This document shows positions 1 to 8,114 of a stretch of DNA of 30,023 bases, one piece after another. Within the stretch, counting starts at the first letter, position 1. Every line of letters starts with the position of its first letter. Under the pieces are notes generated by a model. The model ran no database searches, was not told the DNA's origin, and worked only from the letters and a program-made list of their open reading frames with translations. The DNA is from an uncultured Cloacibacillus sp. (GTDB taxonomy: Bacteria > Synergistota > Synergistia > Synergistales > Synergistaceae): the NCBI GenBank assembly GCA_900545755.1, contig URAG01000024.1, positions 1 through 30,023 of the forward strand. The letters are read 5' to 3'. A program made the translations under genes and the position numbers.

Positions 1-677
1 TTCCGAAAGAGGCAGGCTTTATCATCGAGCACCTGAACATCTTCCCAGGCTGCACCGTCGTCGAATGCGGCACGGGCTCGGGCAGCCTGTGTTGCACCTT
101 CGCGCATTTCGTAGGCGACACGGGGAAGGTATGCACCTACGACCGCCGCGAAGAATTCTCCGCGCTCGCCAAAAAGAACGCCGAGAAGTGGGGCGTCGCG
201 CACCGCATAGAATTCAACGTGCGCCCGCTCGACGAGGGCTTCAAGGAACGCGACGCCGACGCCGTCTTTCTCGACGTGCCGGCACCGTGGGAATATATCG
301 ACAAGGCTTACGAAGCGCTCGCGCCGGGCTGCCACCTCGGCATACTCGTGCCGACGACGAACCAGATTTCCGACACGCTCCGCGCGCTCCAGGAATTCAA
401 CTTCGCCGACGTCCAGGTGGTAGAGATAATGCTCCGCTACTTCAAGACGGAGCCGAACCGCATACGCCCCGAGGACATGATGATAGGCCACACCGGATAC
501 CTCATCTTCGGCGTCAAGACTCTGCCTCTTCCTGAAATAGAGGAGCCGGAGGAAGGCGCGGAGGAGCTGGCCGAGGCCGCGGCTGAGCGCGCGGAAGGGG
601 CGGCAGAGCCGGAAAGTACGGAAGCGCCCGAAAGCTGCGAAGCGGAGCATAAAGAAGAGCCGGAGACCGTTGGCTAG
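1..677 (+). CDS. trmI: tRNA (adenine-N1)-methyltransferase, TrmI family, 5' partial
   Basis: SAM-dependent methyltransferase expected to make m1A58 in the tRNA T-loop. The frame is open from base 3, so the gene begins upstream; about 224 residues are visible against roughly 250-290 in the family, so the N-terminal OB-like part is missing. SAM motif I is seen as VVECGTGSGSL near the start, an acidic YDRREEF follows, and LDVPAPW with LVPTTNQI matches the TrmI motif IV region. The last about 50 residues are an unusual Glu/Ala-rich acidic tail. It overlaps queH by 8 bases, so the two are probably cotranscribed. The family call is firm; the exact substrate position is inferred from the family. Confidence 0.88.
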   Translation, partial: PKEAGFIIEHLNIFPGCTVVECGTGSGSLCCTFAHFVGDTGKVCTYDRREEFSALAKKNAEKWGVAHRIEFNVRPLDEGFKERDADAVFLDVPAPWEYIDKAYEALAPGCHLGILVPTTNQISDTLRALQEFNFADVQVVEIMLRYFKTEPNRIRPEDMMIGHTGYLIFGVKTLPLPEIEEPEEGAEELAEAAAERAEGAAEPESTEAPESCEAEHKEEPETVG

Positions 678-1233
678 GAAGCGGCTGCTGCTCCATATAT
701 GCTGCGCGCCCGACGCTACAGTTCCGTGGCCCGAGCTCATCTCCGAAGATTTCGAGACGGCGGGCTACTTTTACGGCGGGAACATCCACCCGGCGGAAGA
801 GTACGAACGAAGGCTCGAAGCGGTGCGCGCTCTGGCTGCTGAGACGCGCGCCGGGCTTGTCGTCCCGCCTTACGAGACGGACGGATGGTTCGCCGCCGCG
901 CGCGGCCTCGAGGACGAGCCGGAGCGCGGCGCGCGCTGCGCCGTATGCTTCCGCGTCCAGCTTGAAGCGGCTGCCGCCTTCGCCGCGGTGAACGGCTTCA
1001 CGCATCTCTGCACGACGCTGACGATCAGCCCCCACAAGGACGCTGCGCTCATCAACGCGACCGGCGCGGAGGCAGCGGCGCGCAGCGGCGTCGAGTGGGT
1101 AGAGCGCGTATGGCGCAAGCGCGACGGCTTCAAACGCTCTGTGGCCGAGAGCAAACGGCTCGGGCTGTACAGACAGAATTACTGCGGCTGCATATTCTCA
1201 ATGAGAAATGCGCCCGTTACAGAGGTGAAATAA
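670..1233 (+). CDS. queH: Epoxyqueuosine reductase QueH (DUF208)
   Basis: Predicted iron-sulfur enzyme for the last step of queuosine synthesis, reducing epoxyqueuosine in tRNA to queuosine. The 187 residues carry the family landmarks: LLLHICCAP at the N-terminus, C-A-V-C-F in the middle (RCAVCFRVQL), TTLTISPHK, and YRQNYCGCIFS near the C-terminus. The usual N-terminal CCAPC reads CCAPD here, so one commonly conserved Cys is Asp. The start is TTG at 670, inside the end of trmI, and the alignment of LLLHICC to the family N-terminus supports it. The neighbour trmI also modifies tRNA, which fits a tRNA modification operon. Confidence 0.88.
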   Translation: MARKRLLLHICCAPDATVPWPELISEDFETAGYFYGGNIHPAEEYERRLEAVRALAAETRAGLVVPPYETDGWFAAARGLEDEPERGARCAVCFRVQLEAAAAFAAVNGFTHLCTTLTISPHKDAALINATGAEAAARSGVEWVERVWRKRDGFKRSVAESKRLGLYRQNYCGCIFSMRNAPVTEVK

Positions 1234-1235
1234 AA

Positions 1236-2219
1236 ATGGCGGAAGAATACAAACTGCCCGCCGGCAAGCTGCCGCCCGAGGCGCTCAGGCGCAGCGTGCT
1301 TTCGTTCGTCGGAGCGCACAGGCCCGAGGTGCTCATCGGCCCCGGCGTCGGAGAGGATGCCTCGGTCATACGCTGGCCCGACGGAAAATACCTCGTCTTC
1401 TCATCCGACCCGATAGTCGGCGCTGACAAGGGCGCTGGCCGCCTGCTCGTCAGAATAAATTCAAACGACATAGCGTCGAAGGGCGGCGACCCTGCATATC
1501 TCGCCGTCACGCTTATACTTCCGCCGGTGTTCGGCGAAGAGGGGGCGCGGCGCATAATGAGCGAAATCGACGAAGAGTGCCGCGCGCAGGGCATCGCCGT
1601 CGCGGGCGGACACACCGAGTTCAACGACCGCTACGACCGCCCCGTCATTATGGGCGCGCTCATCGGCACGGCTGACAAGGTCATGCGCGCGTCGGACATC
1701 TCCCAGGGCGATCTGCTTATCGTAACGAAGCATATCGGCATCGAGGGAATGTCTATACTCGCGCTCGACCGCCCCGAGCTCTTGGAACCTTTCATGACGC
1801 GCGAAGAAATCGCGGAAATAGTATCGTGGGCGGACGAGACCTCCGTTCTCGCCGAGTCGCGCGCGGTGCGCAAATACGCGAAATTCATGCACGACCCGAC
1901 CGAGGGCGGATTCCTCGGCGGCCTAGACGAAATCTCCCAGCTCTGCGGACGGCGCGCGGAACTTTGGCGCGGCGCGCTGCCCGTGCATCCGCTCACGAAG
2001 CGCGCGGCGGAGCGTCTCGGCTTCGACCCGCTCAAACTCATCGCCTCGGGCAGCCTGCTTGCGGTAGTTCCCGAAGATAGAGCGGGAGAGGCTCAGGCTT
2101 CGCTCCGCGATGCGGGCTTCGACTCCGTCATAGCGGGGCGCATGGGCGGCCCGCTCACGGAAGAGCTTCCCGAACCGTCGGAAGAGCTCTGGCGTCTGCT
2201 TAAGCTGGGCAAAGAATGA
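1236..2219 (+). CDS. AIR-synthase-family protein of unknown substrate
   Basis: A 327-residue protein of the PurM/HypE/ThiL/SelD superfamily, whose members use ATP to activate a substrate in a dimeric fold. An N-terminal AIRS domain (about 35-150) has GPGVGEDASVI, NDIASKGGDP and AGGHTE, which correspond to nucleotide and metal-binding loops. A C-terminal AIRS_C domain (about 160-310) has HDPTEGGFLGGL. It lacks the C-terminal Cys of HypE and has no Cys or Sec near the N-terminus as in SelD, and no hyp, thi or pur genes are adjacent. The start at 1236 follows AGAGGTG and lies 2 bases after queH. Its stop overlaps the next start as ATGA, so translation is probably coupled to the peptidase. The substrate is unknown. 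Confidence 0.8.
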   Translation: MAEEYKLPAGKLPPEALRRSVLSFVGAHRPEVLIGPGVGEDASVIRWPDGKYLVFSSDPIVGADKGAGRLLVRINSNDIASKGGDPAYLAVTLILPPVFGEEGARRIMSEIDEECRAQGIAVAGGHTEFNDRYDRPVIMGALIGTADKVMRASDISQGDLLIVTKHIGIEGMSILALDRPELLEPFMTREEIAEIVSWADETSVLAESRAVRKYAKFMHDPTEGGFLGGLDEISQLCGRRAELWRGALPVHPLTKRAAERLGFDPLKLIASGSLLAVVPEDRAGEAQASLRDAGFDSVIAGRMGGPLTEELPEPSEELWRLLKLGKE

Positions 2220-3313
2220 GCGCGGAACATATTTTAAGCCGCGCGGCGCGGCTGCGCGAAGAGATGCGCGAATGCGGCGCGCAAGCCTACGTCGTCGTCA
2301 ACGACGAAGATTCCAACTGGGAGAGCCTGTTCTACCTCAGCGGCTTCCGAGGCACGGCTGGGGCGATAATCGTCTACGACGGTGCCGAGCCGGAGCTCGT
2401 CCTCGACGGGCGCTACGCGGAGGCGGGCCGCGCGCAGTCTCCGTACAAAGTTACCGAACAGAAAGAAAGCCTCGACGAAGACGTTCGGGCTAGCCTGCGC
2501 GCCCACGGCGCGGAGGAAATTTTGTGCGAGGCGCGCAAGACGTCGCACGAGAACTGGATGCGCCTCGCGGACGGACTTGGCCGCTGGCGCGACGGCGGCG
2601 CGATAATGGAGAAACTGCGCCGCACTAAAGACGCGGAAGAAATTTCGTCAATAAAAAAGGCCGCGGAGATAGGCGCGCGCGCCTTCCTCGAAGCGCTCGA
2701 CTCGGCGCGCGCAGGCATGACGGAGAAGGAGTTTGAGTCGCTGCTCAACTACCGCATAAGCGCGGCTGGCGGCGGCGCAGGCTTCGACATGATAGTCGCC
2801 TCTGGCGCGCGCGGCGCGATGCCGCACGGGCGCGCGACGGAAAAGCCAATGGAGCGCGGAGAATGCGTCACTGTAGACTACGGCGCGCGGTGGAACGGCT
2901 ACCTCTGCGACATCACGCGCAACTTTTCGATAGGTGCGCCGGGTGATGAAGCGTGCGCGCTTCACGCGCTGGTCAAGCGCGCGCACGCTGCCGGGGCCTT
3001 GGGACTGAGAGCAGGAGCCTCGGGCAGGGCGATGCACGAAGCCGCGGCGCGCGTCTTCGCAGCCGAGGGAGTCGATGAATTTTTCACGCACAGCCTCGGC
3101 CACAGCTTCGGCCTCGAAGTCCACGAAGCTCCGGTTCTATCGCGGCGGCGCGACGACACGCTCGCAGCGGGCGACGTCGTGACCGTGGAGCCTGGCCTAT
3201 ACTTTGAGGGCTCGCGCGGCATGAGGCTTGAAGACGACTATCTCGTCACGGTTGACGGAGCGGAGCGGCTCACCGCCGGCCTTGCGCAGGAGCTTTTTGT
3301 CGTTTCAAAATAA
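2216..3313 (+). CDS. pepP: M24 family aminopeptidase (Xaa-Pro aminopeptidase type)
   Basis: A cytosolic metallopeptidase of 365 residues, likely removing N-terminal residues ahead of proline. A creatinase-like N-terminal domain (about 5-130) precedes the pita-bread catalytic domain (about 140-360). All five metal ligands of the M24 family are visible: Asp in VTVDYGA, Asp in CDITR, His in [12 protein letters not shown], Glu in VEPGLY and Glu in RLEDDY. The length is normal for the short bacterial and archaeal PepQ/PepP-like group. The start overlaps the upstream stop by 4 bases. Strict substrate preference (Xaa-Pro dipeptidase versus aminopeptidase P) cannot be told from sequence, so the symbol is approximate. 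Confidence 0.88.
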   Translation: MSAEHILSRAARLREEMRECGAQAYVVVNDEDSNWESLFYLSGFRGTAGAIIVYDGAEPELVLDGRYAEAGRAQSPYKVTEQKESLDEDVRASLRAHGAEEILCEARKTSHENWMRLADGLGRWRDGGAIMEKLRRTKDAEEISSIKKAAEIGARAFLEALDSARAGMTEKEFESLLNYRISAAGGGAGFDMIVASGARGAMPHGRATEKPMERGECVTVDYGARWNGYLCDITRNFSIGAPGDEACALHALVKRAHAAGALGLRAGASGRAMHEAAARVFAAEGVDEFFTHSLGHSFGLEVHEAPVLSRRRDDTLAAGDVVTVEPGLYFEGSRGMRLEDDYLVTVDGAERLTAGLAQELFVVSK

Positions 3314-3330
3314 TTTCAATGTGCTATAAT
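3303..3330 (+). promoter_or_regulatory. Promoter for the rubredoxin gene (extended -10)
   Basis: TGCTATAAT at 3322-3330 is a consensus -10 with the TGn extension. A weak -35, TTTCAA at 3303-3308, sits 16 bases upstream and overlaps the end of the peptidase gene. Transcription would begin near 3337, leaving an approximately 48-base leader with AAAGGAGAG ahead of the ATG. Confidence 0.65.
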
Positions 3331-3384
3331 GAATGCGTTGGATTTGGCGCTGCCAAAGAAGCCAAAAAAAGGAGAGAAAGTCGC

Positions 3385-3543
3385 ATGAAGAAGTATGTCT
3401 GCACAGTTTGCGGTTACGTCTACGACCCCGAGATAGGCGATCCCGATTCCGGCATCGCCGCCGGTACTGCCTTTGAAGACATCCCCGACGGATGGGTCTG
3501 CCCCGTCTGCGGAGTCGGCAAGGAAATGTTCGAAGCTCAGTAA
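3385..3543 (+). CDS. Rubredoxin
   Basis: A 52-residue one-electron carrier with a single iron bound by four Cys. The two CxxC knuckles are C6-C9 ([12 protein letters not shown]) and C39-C42 ([10 protein letters not shown]), with the usual aromatic residues and the GDP...GI..GT.FEDIPD core. Full length and canonical. The ATG at 3385 has a strong ribosome site (AAAGGAGAG) 9 bases upstream; a longer in-frame extension to 3319 has no such site and lies over the promoter. In anaerobes such proteins feed oxygen and peroxide detoxifying enzymes, but no such partner is adjacent. Confidence 0.96.
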   Translation: MKKYVCTVCGYVYDPEIGDPDSGIAAGTAFEDIPDGWVCPVCGVGKEMFEAQ

Positions 3544-3565
3544 ACGAGAAAAAGCAATAAAAGAC

Positions 3566-3592
3566 ATCCCGCCCGAAGGGGCGGGATTTTTT
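3566..3592 (+). terminator. Rho-independent terminator after rubredoxin
   Basis: A perfect 8-9 bp GC-rich stem (ATCCCGCCC / GGGCGGGAT) with a 4-base loop is followed by six T residues, 23 bases after the rubredoxin stop. It isolates this gene from the convergent hisD. Confidence 0.93.
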
Positions 3593-3619
3593 GTGCTTGC
3601 GCGCGCCTTCCTGCATCCG

Positions 3620-4885
3620 CTACAGCAGTTCTTCCCTGATCTCGGCGGCTCTCGCGTGGGCTATGAGCCCCTCGCCCCTCGCCATCCTGGACGCAAGCGG
3701 CGCCGCCTCTTTCAGCGCGGCGCTCCCATAGCGCTGGAACGTGCAGACCTTCAGGAACGTCCCGGCCCATACGCCTCCCGTGTAGCGCGAAGCGCGGAGC
3801 GTCGGCAGCGTGTGGTTCGTCCCTGAGACGTAGTCGCCGAACACCTCTCCGGTCTCCTGCCCTATGAACATGGAGCCGAAATTCCTGAGCTTTGGAAGGA
3901 CGCTTTCGTCTTCGGCGATCACTTCGAGATGTTCCGGCGCGTATTCGTTGGCAATGTCCGCAGCTTCGTCAAGGCTCTTCGCCAATATGACTTCGCCGTT
4001 CGCCTCCCACGACGCGGACGCGACAGGCGCGGTCTCAAGCACGGCGAGCTGCGCCCGCACTTCGTCCATGACGCGCGCTCCAAGTTCGCGGCTCGTCGTC
4101 ACGAGGACGCACTTCGCCAAACGGTCGTGCTCGGCCTGAGCGAGGATGTCGGCCGCCAGGATGCGCGGATCCGCGCATCCGTCGGCTATTATCAGCACTT
4201 CGCTGGGGCCTGCGACGAAATCTATGCCCACCTGCCCGAAACACTGCCTTTTCGCCTCCGCCACGTACTGATTGCCCGGCCCTACGATCATGTCCACCGC
4301 TTTGATTTGCGGAGTGCCGTAGGAGAAAGCCGCGACGCCGTGCGCCCCTCCGACTGCGTATATCTCGTCGGCTCCCGCTACGTCCATGGCTACGAGCGTT
4401 TTGTAATGTATCGACTCCGTCCCCGCGACTGCCGGCGAGCACGCCGCGACGCGCTTCACTCCCGCGGCTTTCGCTGGTATTATCAGCATCAGCGCCGTTG
4501 AGAAGAGCGGATACGACCCGCCCGGGACGTAACAGCCGCACGACTCTACTGGAATCACGCGGTGCCCGAGTCTGGAACCGTCTATGAGCGTAACGCCGTC
4601 CAGCCCTTTCAGGCATTCGCGCTGCGCTTCCGCGAAACGGCGGATGTTGGAGGCCGCTCGCTTCATGTCGTCCAGCTCCCGCTCTGTTATCTTAGAATAA
4701 GCCTCCCGTATCTCGTCCTGCGTAACGCGCAGAGACCTGCGCGAGTTGCCGTCAAAGCGCATATTGTAGTCGATGAGCGCCTCGTCCTTCTCCTCGCGCA
4801 CGCGGCGTATTATCCCGGCTACCGATGCGGAAAGCTCGGATATTTCGCTCGCTGCGCGCGGCGCGGCTTTTTTCAAATATTCCAT
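3620..4885 (-). CDS. hisD: Histidinol dehydrogenase
   Basis: Catalyses the last two steps of histidine synthesis, oxidising L-histidinol to L-histidine with NAD+ and a catalytic zinc. The 421 residues are a normal length. Signatures include VPGGSYPLFSTALM, IVGPGNQYVAEAKR, the Gln and His zinc-binding stretch AQAEHD, the catalytic YAPEHLEV and the DYVSGTNHTLPT segment. The start at 4885 is preceded by AGGAGG at good spacing. It is the second gene after hisC on the minus strand, separated by 87 bases that contain a GC-rich hairpin directly after the hisC stop. Confidence 0.97.
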   Translation of the reverse strand: MEYLKKAAPRAASEISELSASVAGIIRRVREEKDEALIDYNMRFDGNSRRSLRVTQDEIREAYSKITERELDDMKRAASNIRRFAEAQRECLKGLDGVTLIDGSRLGHRVIPVESCGCYVPGGSYPLFSTALMLIIPAKAAGVKRVAACSPAVAGTESIHYKTLVAMDVAGADEIYAVGGAHGVAAFSYGTPQIKAVDMIVGPGNQYVAEAKRQCFGQVGIDFVAGPSEVLIIADGCADPRILAADILAQAEHDRLAKCVLVTTSRELGARVMDEVRAQLAVLETAPVASASWEANGEVILAKSLDEAADIANEYAPEHLEVIAEDESVLPKLRNFGSMFIGQETGEVFGDYVSGTNHTLPTLRASRYTGGVWAGTFLKVCTFQRYGSAALKEAAPLASRMARGEGLIAHARAAEIREELL

Positions 4886-4951
4886 TTTATGATGACCTCC
4901 TGTGCCGGTATCGCGGGCGCCGTGCGGCGCGGGCGTGCGGCAGATTACATA

Positions 4952-4972
4952 GGCGCGCCTCCGGCGCGCGCC
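4952..4972 (-). repeat. Intercistronic hairpin between hisC and hisD
   Basis: GGCGCGC at 4952-4958 pairs with GCGCGCC at 4966-4972, immediately after the hisC stop codon. There is no T tract, so it is more likely a processing, stabilising or attenuating structure than a full terminator. Confidence 0.5.
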
Positions 4973-6052
4973 CTAATCGAGAACGTCCGCGACAGTCTTC
5001 ACGGCCAGCGCGTTCTCCTCCGGCGTCCCTATCGATATGCGTATGACCCGCTCTCCGTGAAGCGCGAGGCTTCGCACGGCTATGCCGTTTTCATCGAAAG
5101 CGCGGAGCAATTTTTCGTATGCGCCGCCCGGCAGAAGAAGGACGAAATTCGCGCGCGTCGGCACGAACTTCACGCCGTATCCGCGGAGCGCCCTGCACAG
5201 CTTTTCTCGTTCCTCCGTTATGGAGCGGCGCGCGGCGTCGTAAAATTCCTTCTCGTCGAGCGCGGCGCACGCGCCGGCTTCGGCTATCGACGTGACGCAG
5301 TAGGGTTCGCGCACCCTATAGAGGCAGTCGAGCAGGCCGGGATGCGCTGCCGCCCATCCGACGCGCAGCCCCGCGAGCGCGAAAAGTTTGGAGAACGTGC
5401 GGCAGATTATGAGATTTGGAAAATCCTTGAGCAGGGAGAAAGAGGCCGTCTCATCTTCGCCAGTGAAGTCAAAATACGCTTCGTCTAGGACTACGACGGT
5501 ATGCGCCGGGACTTTCTCCAGCATACGCCGCACGCCGCAGGCTTCGGAGAACGTGCCTGTCGGGTTGTTGGGATTGCAGAAGAAGAGCATCTTCGTCCGC
5601 GGCCCGGCCGCGGCGGCGAAGCTCTCAGGTTCCTGGGCGAAGCCCTCCCCAAGCGCGACTTTTTTAACGGACGCGCCTGAGATCAGAGCGGTGCTTTCGT
5701 AGACTCCGAAGGTGCATTCTCCGCACACTACCTCGTCGCCGCAGTTGAGGAAGGCGCGCCCGAGCATTGTGAAGAGGCTGTCCAGCCCGTTGGAAGTTAT
5801 TATTTGCTCCGGCGCGAGCGCAAAACGCTTCGCAAGTTTTTCGCGCAGGGCCGCGCTGTTCCCGTCCGGGTACCTGCCGCCGTCAGCGAGAGCCTTCTTC
5901 ATAGCGTCAATCACCGCGGGCGGCGGGCCGAAATTGTTCTCGTTGGCTGAAAGCCGTACCTTTGGCTCCTTTATCGTCGGCGCGTCGTACGGCTTGACCA
6001 GCCGTACCGAAGGACGGGCGAGCGAGAGAAAAAATTCTTCCATCCCGTGCAT
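4973..6052 (-). CDS. hisC: Histidinol-phosphate aminotransferase
   Basis: PLP-dependent class I/II aminotransferase converting imidazole acetol phosphate to histidinol phosphate. Signatures are RLSANENNFGPP near the N-terminus, CNPNNPTG, VLDEAYFDF, and the PLP lysine in CRTFSKLFALAGLRVGW. The C-terminus has the usual ISIGTPEEN. I chose the ATG at 6052 (MHGMEEFF) because AAGGGGAG lies 8 bases upstream on the minus strand; the longer reading to 6079 would put the ribosome site inside the gene. That gives 359 residues, typical for the family. It is the first gene of the minus-strand his unit and has its own consensus promoter. Confidence 0.95.
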   Translation of the reverse strand: MHGMEEFFLSLARPSVRLVKPYDAPTIKEPKVRLSANENNFGPPPAVIDAMKKALADGGRYPDGNSAALREKLAKRFALAPEQIITSNGLDSLFTMLGRAFLNCGDEVVCGECTFGVYESTALISGASVKKVALGEGFAQEPESFAAAAGPRTKMLFFCNPNNPTGTFSEACGVRRMLEKVPAHTVVVLDEAYFDFTGEDETASFSLLKDFPNLIICRTFSKLFALAGLRVGWAAAHPGLLDCLYRVREPYCVTSIAEAGACAALDEKEFYDAARRSITEEREKLCRALRGYGVKFVPTRANFVLLLPGGAYEKLLRAFDENGIAVRSLALHGERVIRISIGTPEENALAVKTVADVLD

Positions 6053-6153
6053 TTTCCATACTCCCCTTTGCCAAACCATATAGCGCCGCCGCCGTCATAA
6101 ACATCTTGACGCCCGCTCAAACGCCGGTTCTTCGGCCCGTTTGCGTCGCGTAT

Positions 6154-6182
6154 TTGCCAAAGCGGCGGACGGGTGCTATTAT
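6154..6182 (+). promoter_or_regulatory. Promoter for the hisZGBA-IE-HF operon
   Basis: TTGCCA at 6154-6159 and TATTAT at 6177-6182 are separated by exactly 17 bases. The predicted start is near 6189, giving a leader of about 70 bases ahead of hisZ, which has GAGGAG 8 bases before its ATG. A weaker alternative (TTATCA at 6200, AATAAA at 6223, spacing 17) also exists. Confidence 0.6.
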
Positions 6183-6189
6183 ATAGCAC
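6173..6189. promoter_or_regulatory. Palindrome over both his -10 boxes (candidate operator)
   Basis: GTGCTA-TTATA-TAGCAC is a perfect 6-bp inverted repeat around a 5-base centre. It contains the -10 of the rightward hisZ promoter and the -10 of the leftward hisC promoter. A further half site, TAGCAC, lies at 6233-6238. A single bound repressor dimer would silence both units. Confidence 0.5.
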
Positions 6190-6206
6190 GTTTATGAAAT
6201 TATCAA
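6178..6206 (-). promoter_or_regulatory. Promoter for hisC-hisD
   Basis: Read on the minus strand, TTGATA (6206-6201) and TATAAT (6183-6178) are separated by exactly 17 bases, close to the sigma-70 consensus. The predicted start is near 6171, giving an approximately 120-base leader before the hisC ATG at 6052. Confidence 0.75.
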
Positions 6207-6257
6207 GCTATCGATTCACCAGAATAAAGTGATAGCACGCGATGAGGAGCGTATACG

Positions 6258-7481
6258 ATGAACAGAAATCCTAAAGGGTGCAGCAACATAGGCGGGGCCG
6301 TCGCCTTCAACATGGAATACTGCCGCGGCGCGGCGATGCATTTTTTCTCCCTTTACGGATACCATCCGTTCAGCCCGGCGGAATTTCAGCTGGTGGAGGA
6401 TGTGTGGAGCAAACTTGCGCCGGCGCGCGCCAGGAGGCTTATACCGCTGATGTCTCCGCTCGGCGAAGCGTGCGTGCTGCGCGGAGATCTGACTCTCTCC
6501 GCCGTGGCGTACCTCGGAAGCCACCATACGCGCAGCGAAAGGCCGCTGCGGCTTTCCTATGCCGACAGGGTCTTCGCGGTGCCGCAGCCGCCGAAATACA
6601 ACATTGAAGAAAACCAGGTCGGCGTGGAGCTGATAGGCTGCGAAGAAGACGGGGCGGACGCTGAAACGGCGTCGCTGCTCCTTCGCACGCTCGACCTGCT
6701 CGGGATAGAGAGGTCGGCGCTCGTAATAGGCGACGTTTCTGTGCTTGCCGCGCTGTTTGAAGGACTTCCTGACGGATGCGCTGCGAAGCTGGCGGAGGCG
6801 TTGCAGGACAGGTGCTATACGAGATACGGCGCGCTTCTCGACGGACTGTCCCTTCCGGGAAAAAAGGCCCGGCTGTTGAGAAGCCTTCCTTCGCTGAAGG
6901 GAGGCACTTCCGTGATCGGCGAGGCCATGGCCCTTTTCAAAGAGGTGGGCGCGCCCGAGCTGTGCGAAGCCGTGATGCCGCTTAAACGTCTCTGCGGCAC
7001 TCTCGAACAGCTTGGCTACGCCGAACGTCTGCGCGTCGATCTCTGTTTCGCGCGCGACCTCGGATACTACAGCGGCCCGGTGTACAACGCCTATTCAATG
7101 CCGGACGGAGCGCTTCTCGGTGGAGGCGGGCGTTACGACGGGCTGCTTGCTAATGAGGGGATAGAAGGACAGGCTGCCGGGTTCGCGCTCAACCTCAAGG
7201 AGCTTGCGGAACACTGCCAGACCTACGCGCCGGTTTCCGCGGTTATGCTGTGGAGCGGCGGGCGCGCGGGCGCCGAAATTTTAAGATATGCGGACGCGCT
7301 TTCTAAAAAGGGCGCTGCGTTTGAGTTAAGCTGGACTGCCGCCGAGGAAGAATCGCTCTCCACGGCGAAGCTGCGCGGCTACAGATGGTGGGTGGACTTG
7401 GGGACGCGCAGGGCTGTGCGCCTGTCCGACGGGCGTTCGGTCTCTCTGAAAGAATTTGAGCGGGAGGCGCTGTCATGCTGA
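6258..7481 (+). CDS. hisZ: ATP phosphoribosyltransferase regulatory subunit
   Basis: HisRS-like protein of 407 residues that has lost tRNA charging and instead forms a hetero-octamer with short HisG, conferring activity and histidine feedback. HisRS fold landmarks are RDLGYYSGPVYNAYS (about 270-285) and LLGGGGRYDGLL (about 290-302); the N-terminal class II core is divergent and there is no anticodon-binding domain. The start at 6258 has GAGGAG 8 bases upstream. The 3' end overlaps hisG by 7 bases, which is typical of a coupled pair of subunits. The downstream HisG is the short form that needs HisZ, which corroborates the call. Confidence 0.9.
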   Translation: MNRNPKGCSNIGGAVAFNMEYCRGAAMHFFSLYGYHPFSPAEFQLVEDVWSKLAPARARRLIPLMSPLGEACVLRGDLTLSAVAYLGSHHTRSERPLRLSYADRVFAVPQPPKYNIEENQVGVELIGCEEDGADAETASLLLRTLDLLGIERSALVIGDVSVLAALFEGLPDGCAAKLAEALQDRCYTRYGALLDGLSLPGKKARLLRSLPSLKGGTSVIGEAMALFKEVGAPELCEAVMPLKRLCGTLEQLGYAERLRVDLCFARDLGYYSGPVYNAYSMPDGALLGGGGRYDGLLANEGIEGQAAGFALNLKELAEHCQTYAPVSAVMLWSGGRAGAEILRYADALSKKGAAFELSWTAAEEESLSTAKLRGYRWWVDLGTRRAVRLSDGRSVSLKEFEREALSC

Positions 7482-8110
7482 CGTTCGCACTGCCGACAGG
7501 GCGTTCTCTGGGATGCTGCATTGAAATTTTAGAGCGCGCCGGGCTTCCGGTCGCCAATCTGAAAGGCGCAGGGCGCAACCTCGTCATAGAAGAAGGGGCG
7601 TTCCGCTATCTGCTGTCTAAGCCTTCTGACGTTCCTGCCATGGTCTATTACGGCGCGGCGAACTTGGCGATTGTAGGCAACGACGTGATAGAAGAGTCGA
7701 AGATAGAGCTCGCGGAGCTGCTTGACACCGGAATGGGGCGCTGCGTGATGGCGGTGGCCGGCCCGGAGGAAACAGCCGGGAGATTTGAAGGCCACGTCTC
7801 CAGGCTTATGGGGCTCAAGGTCGCGACTAAATACACGAATCTCGCCGAGAGGACTTTCACCGAATGGGGCGTTCAGATAAAACTGCTGAAGCTCAACGGC
7901 TCGGTCGAGCTTGCGCCGGCGCTCGGGTTGGCGGACTGCATATTCGACGTCGTACAGACAGGCGGCACGCTCAAGGCCAACGGCCTACGTGTGATAAGGG
8001 AGACTCTGCCCGTCTCCCTGCGCCTCGTCGCGGGAGTGTCGTCGATGCAGCTGAGGTGGAGCGGGCTGTGGAGAGTCGTTCAAGCTATAAAATCTACGCT
8101 GGAGGCGTAA
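7475..8110 (+). CDS. hisG: ATP phosphoribosyltransferase catalytic subunit, short form
   Basis: First committed step of histidine synthesis: ATP plus PRPP to phosphoribosyl-ATP. At 211 residues it is the short form, without the C-terminal ACT-like regulatory domain. Motifs include the N-terminal LTFALPTGR, LAIVGNDVIEE, and the PRPP-binding loop DVVQTGGTLKANGL (about residues 155-168). It overlaps hisZ by 7 bases. Regulation by histidine should act through HisZ. Confidence 0.97.
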   Translation: MLTFALPTGRSLGCCIEILERAGLPVANLKGAGRNLVIEEGAFRYLLSKPSDVPAMVYYGAANLAIVGNDVIEESKIELAELLDTGMGRCVMAVAGPEETAGRFEGHVSRLMGLKVATKYTNLAERTFTEWGVQIKLLKLNGSVELAPALGLADCIFDVVQTGGTLKANGLRVIRETLPVSLRLVAGVSSMQLRWSGLWRVVQAIKSTLEA

Positions 8111-8114
8111 CGGT

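Noticed and set aside
514..1035. Minus-strand frame of 173 codons opposite trmI and queH
   Set aside because: A shadow of the two real genes; Arg/Pro-rich low-complexity product.
1236..2219. Identity as HypE or SelD
   Set aside because: No C-terminal Cys motif of HypE, no N-terminal Cys/Sec motif of SelD, and no hydrogenase or selenium genes adjacent.
3319..3384. N-terminal extension of rubredoxin by 22 residues
   Set aside because: It covers the -10 box and has no ribosome site, whereas the ATG at 3385 has AAAGGAGAG and gives a canonical 52-residue rubredoxin.
4562..5488. 308-codon plus-strand open frame opposite hisD and hisC
   Set aside because: Covers the start of hisD and the end of hisC in antisense; no motif and no start context.
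6194..6232. Possible his leader peptide (12 codons) before hisZ
   Set aside because: The frame MKLSSYRFTRIK contains no His, has no ribosome site, and no terminator-antiterminator pair follows, so classical attenuation is not supported.
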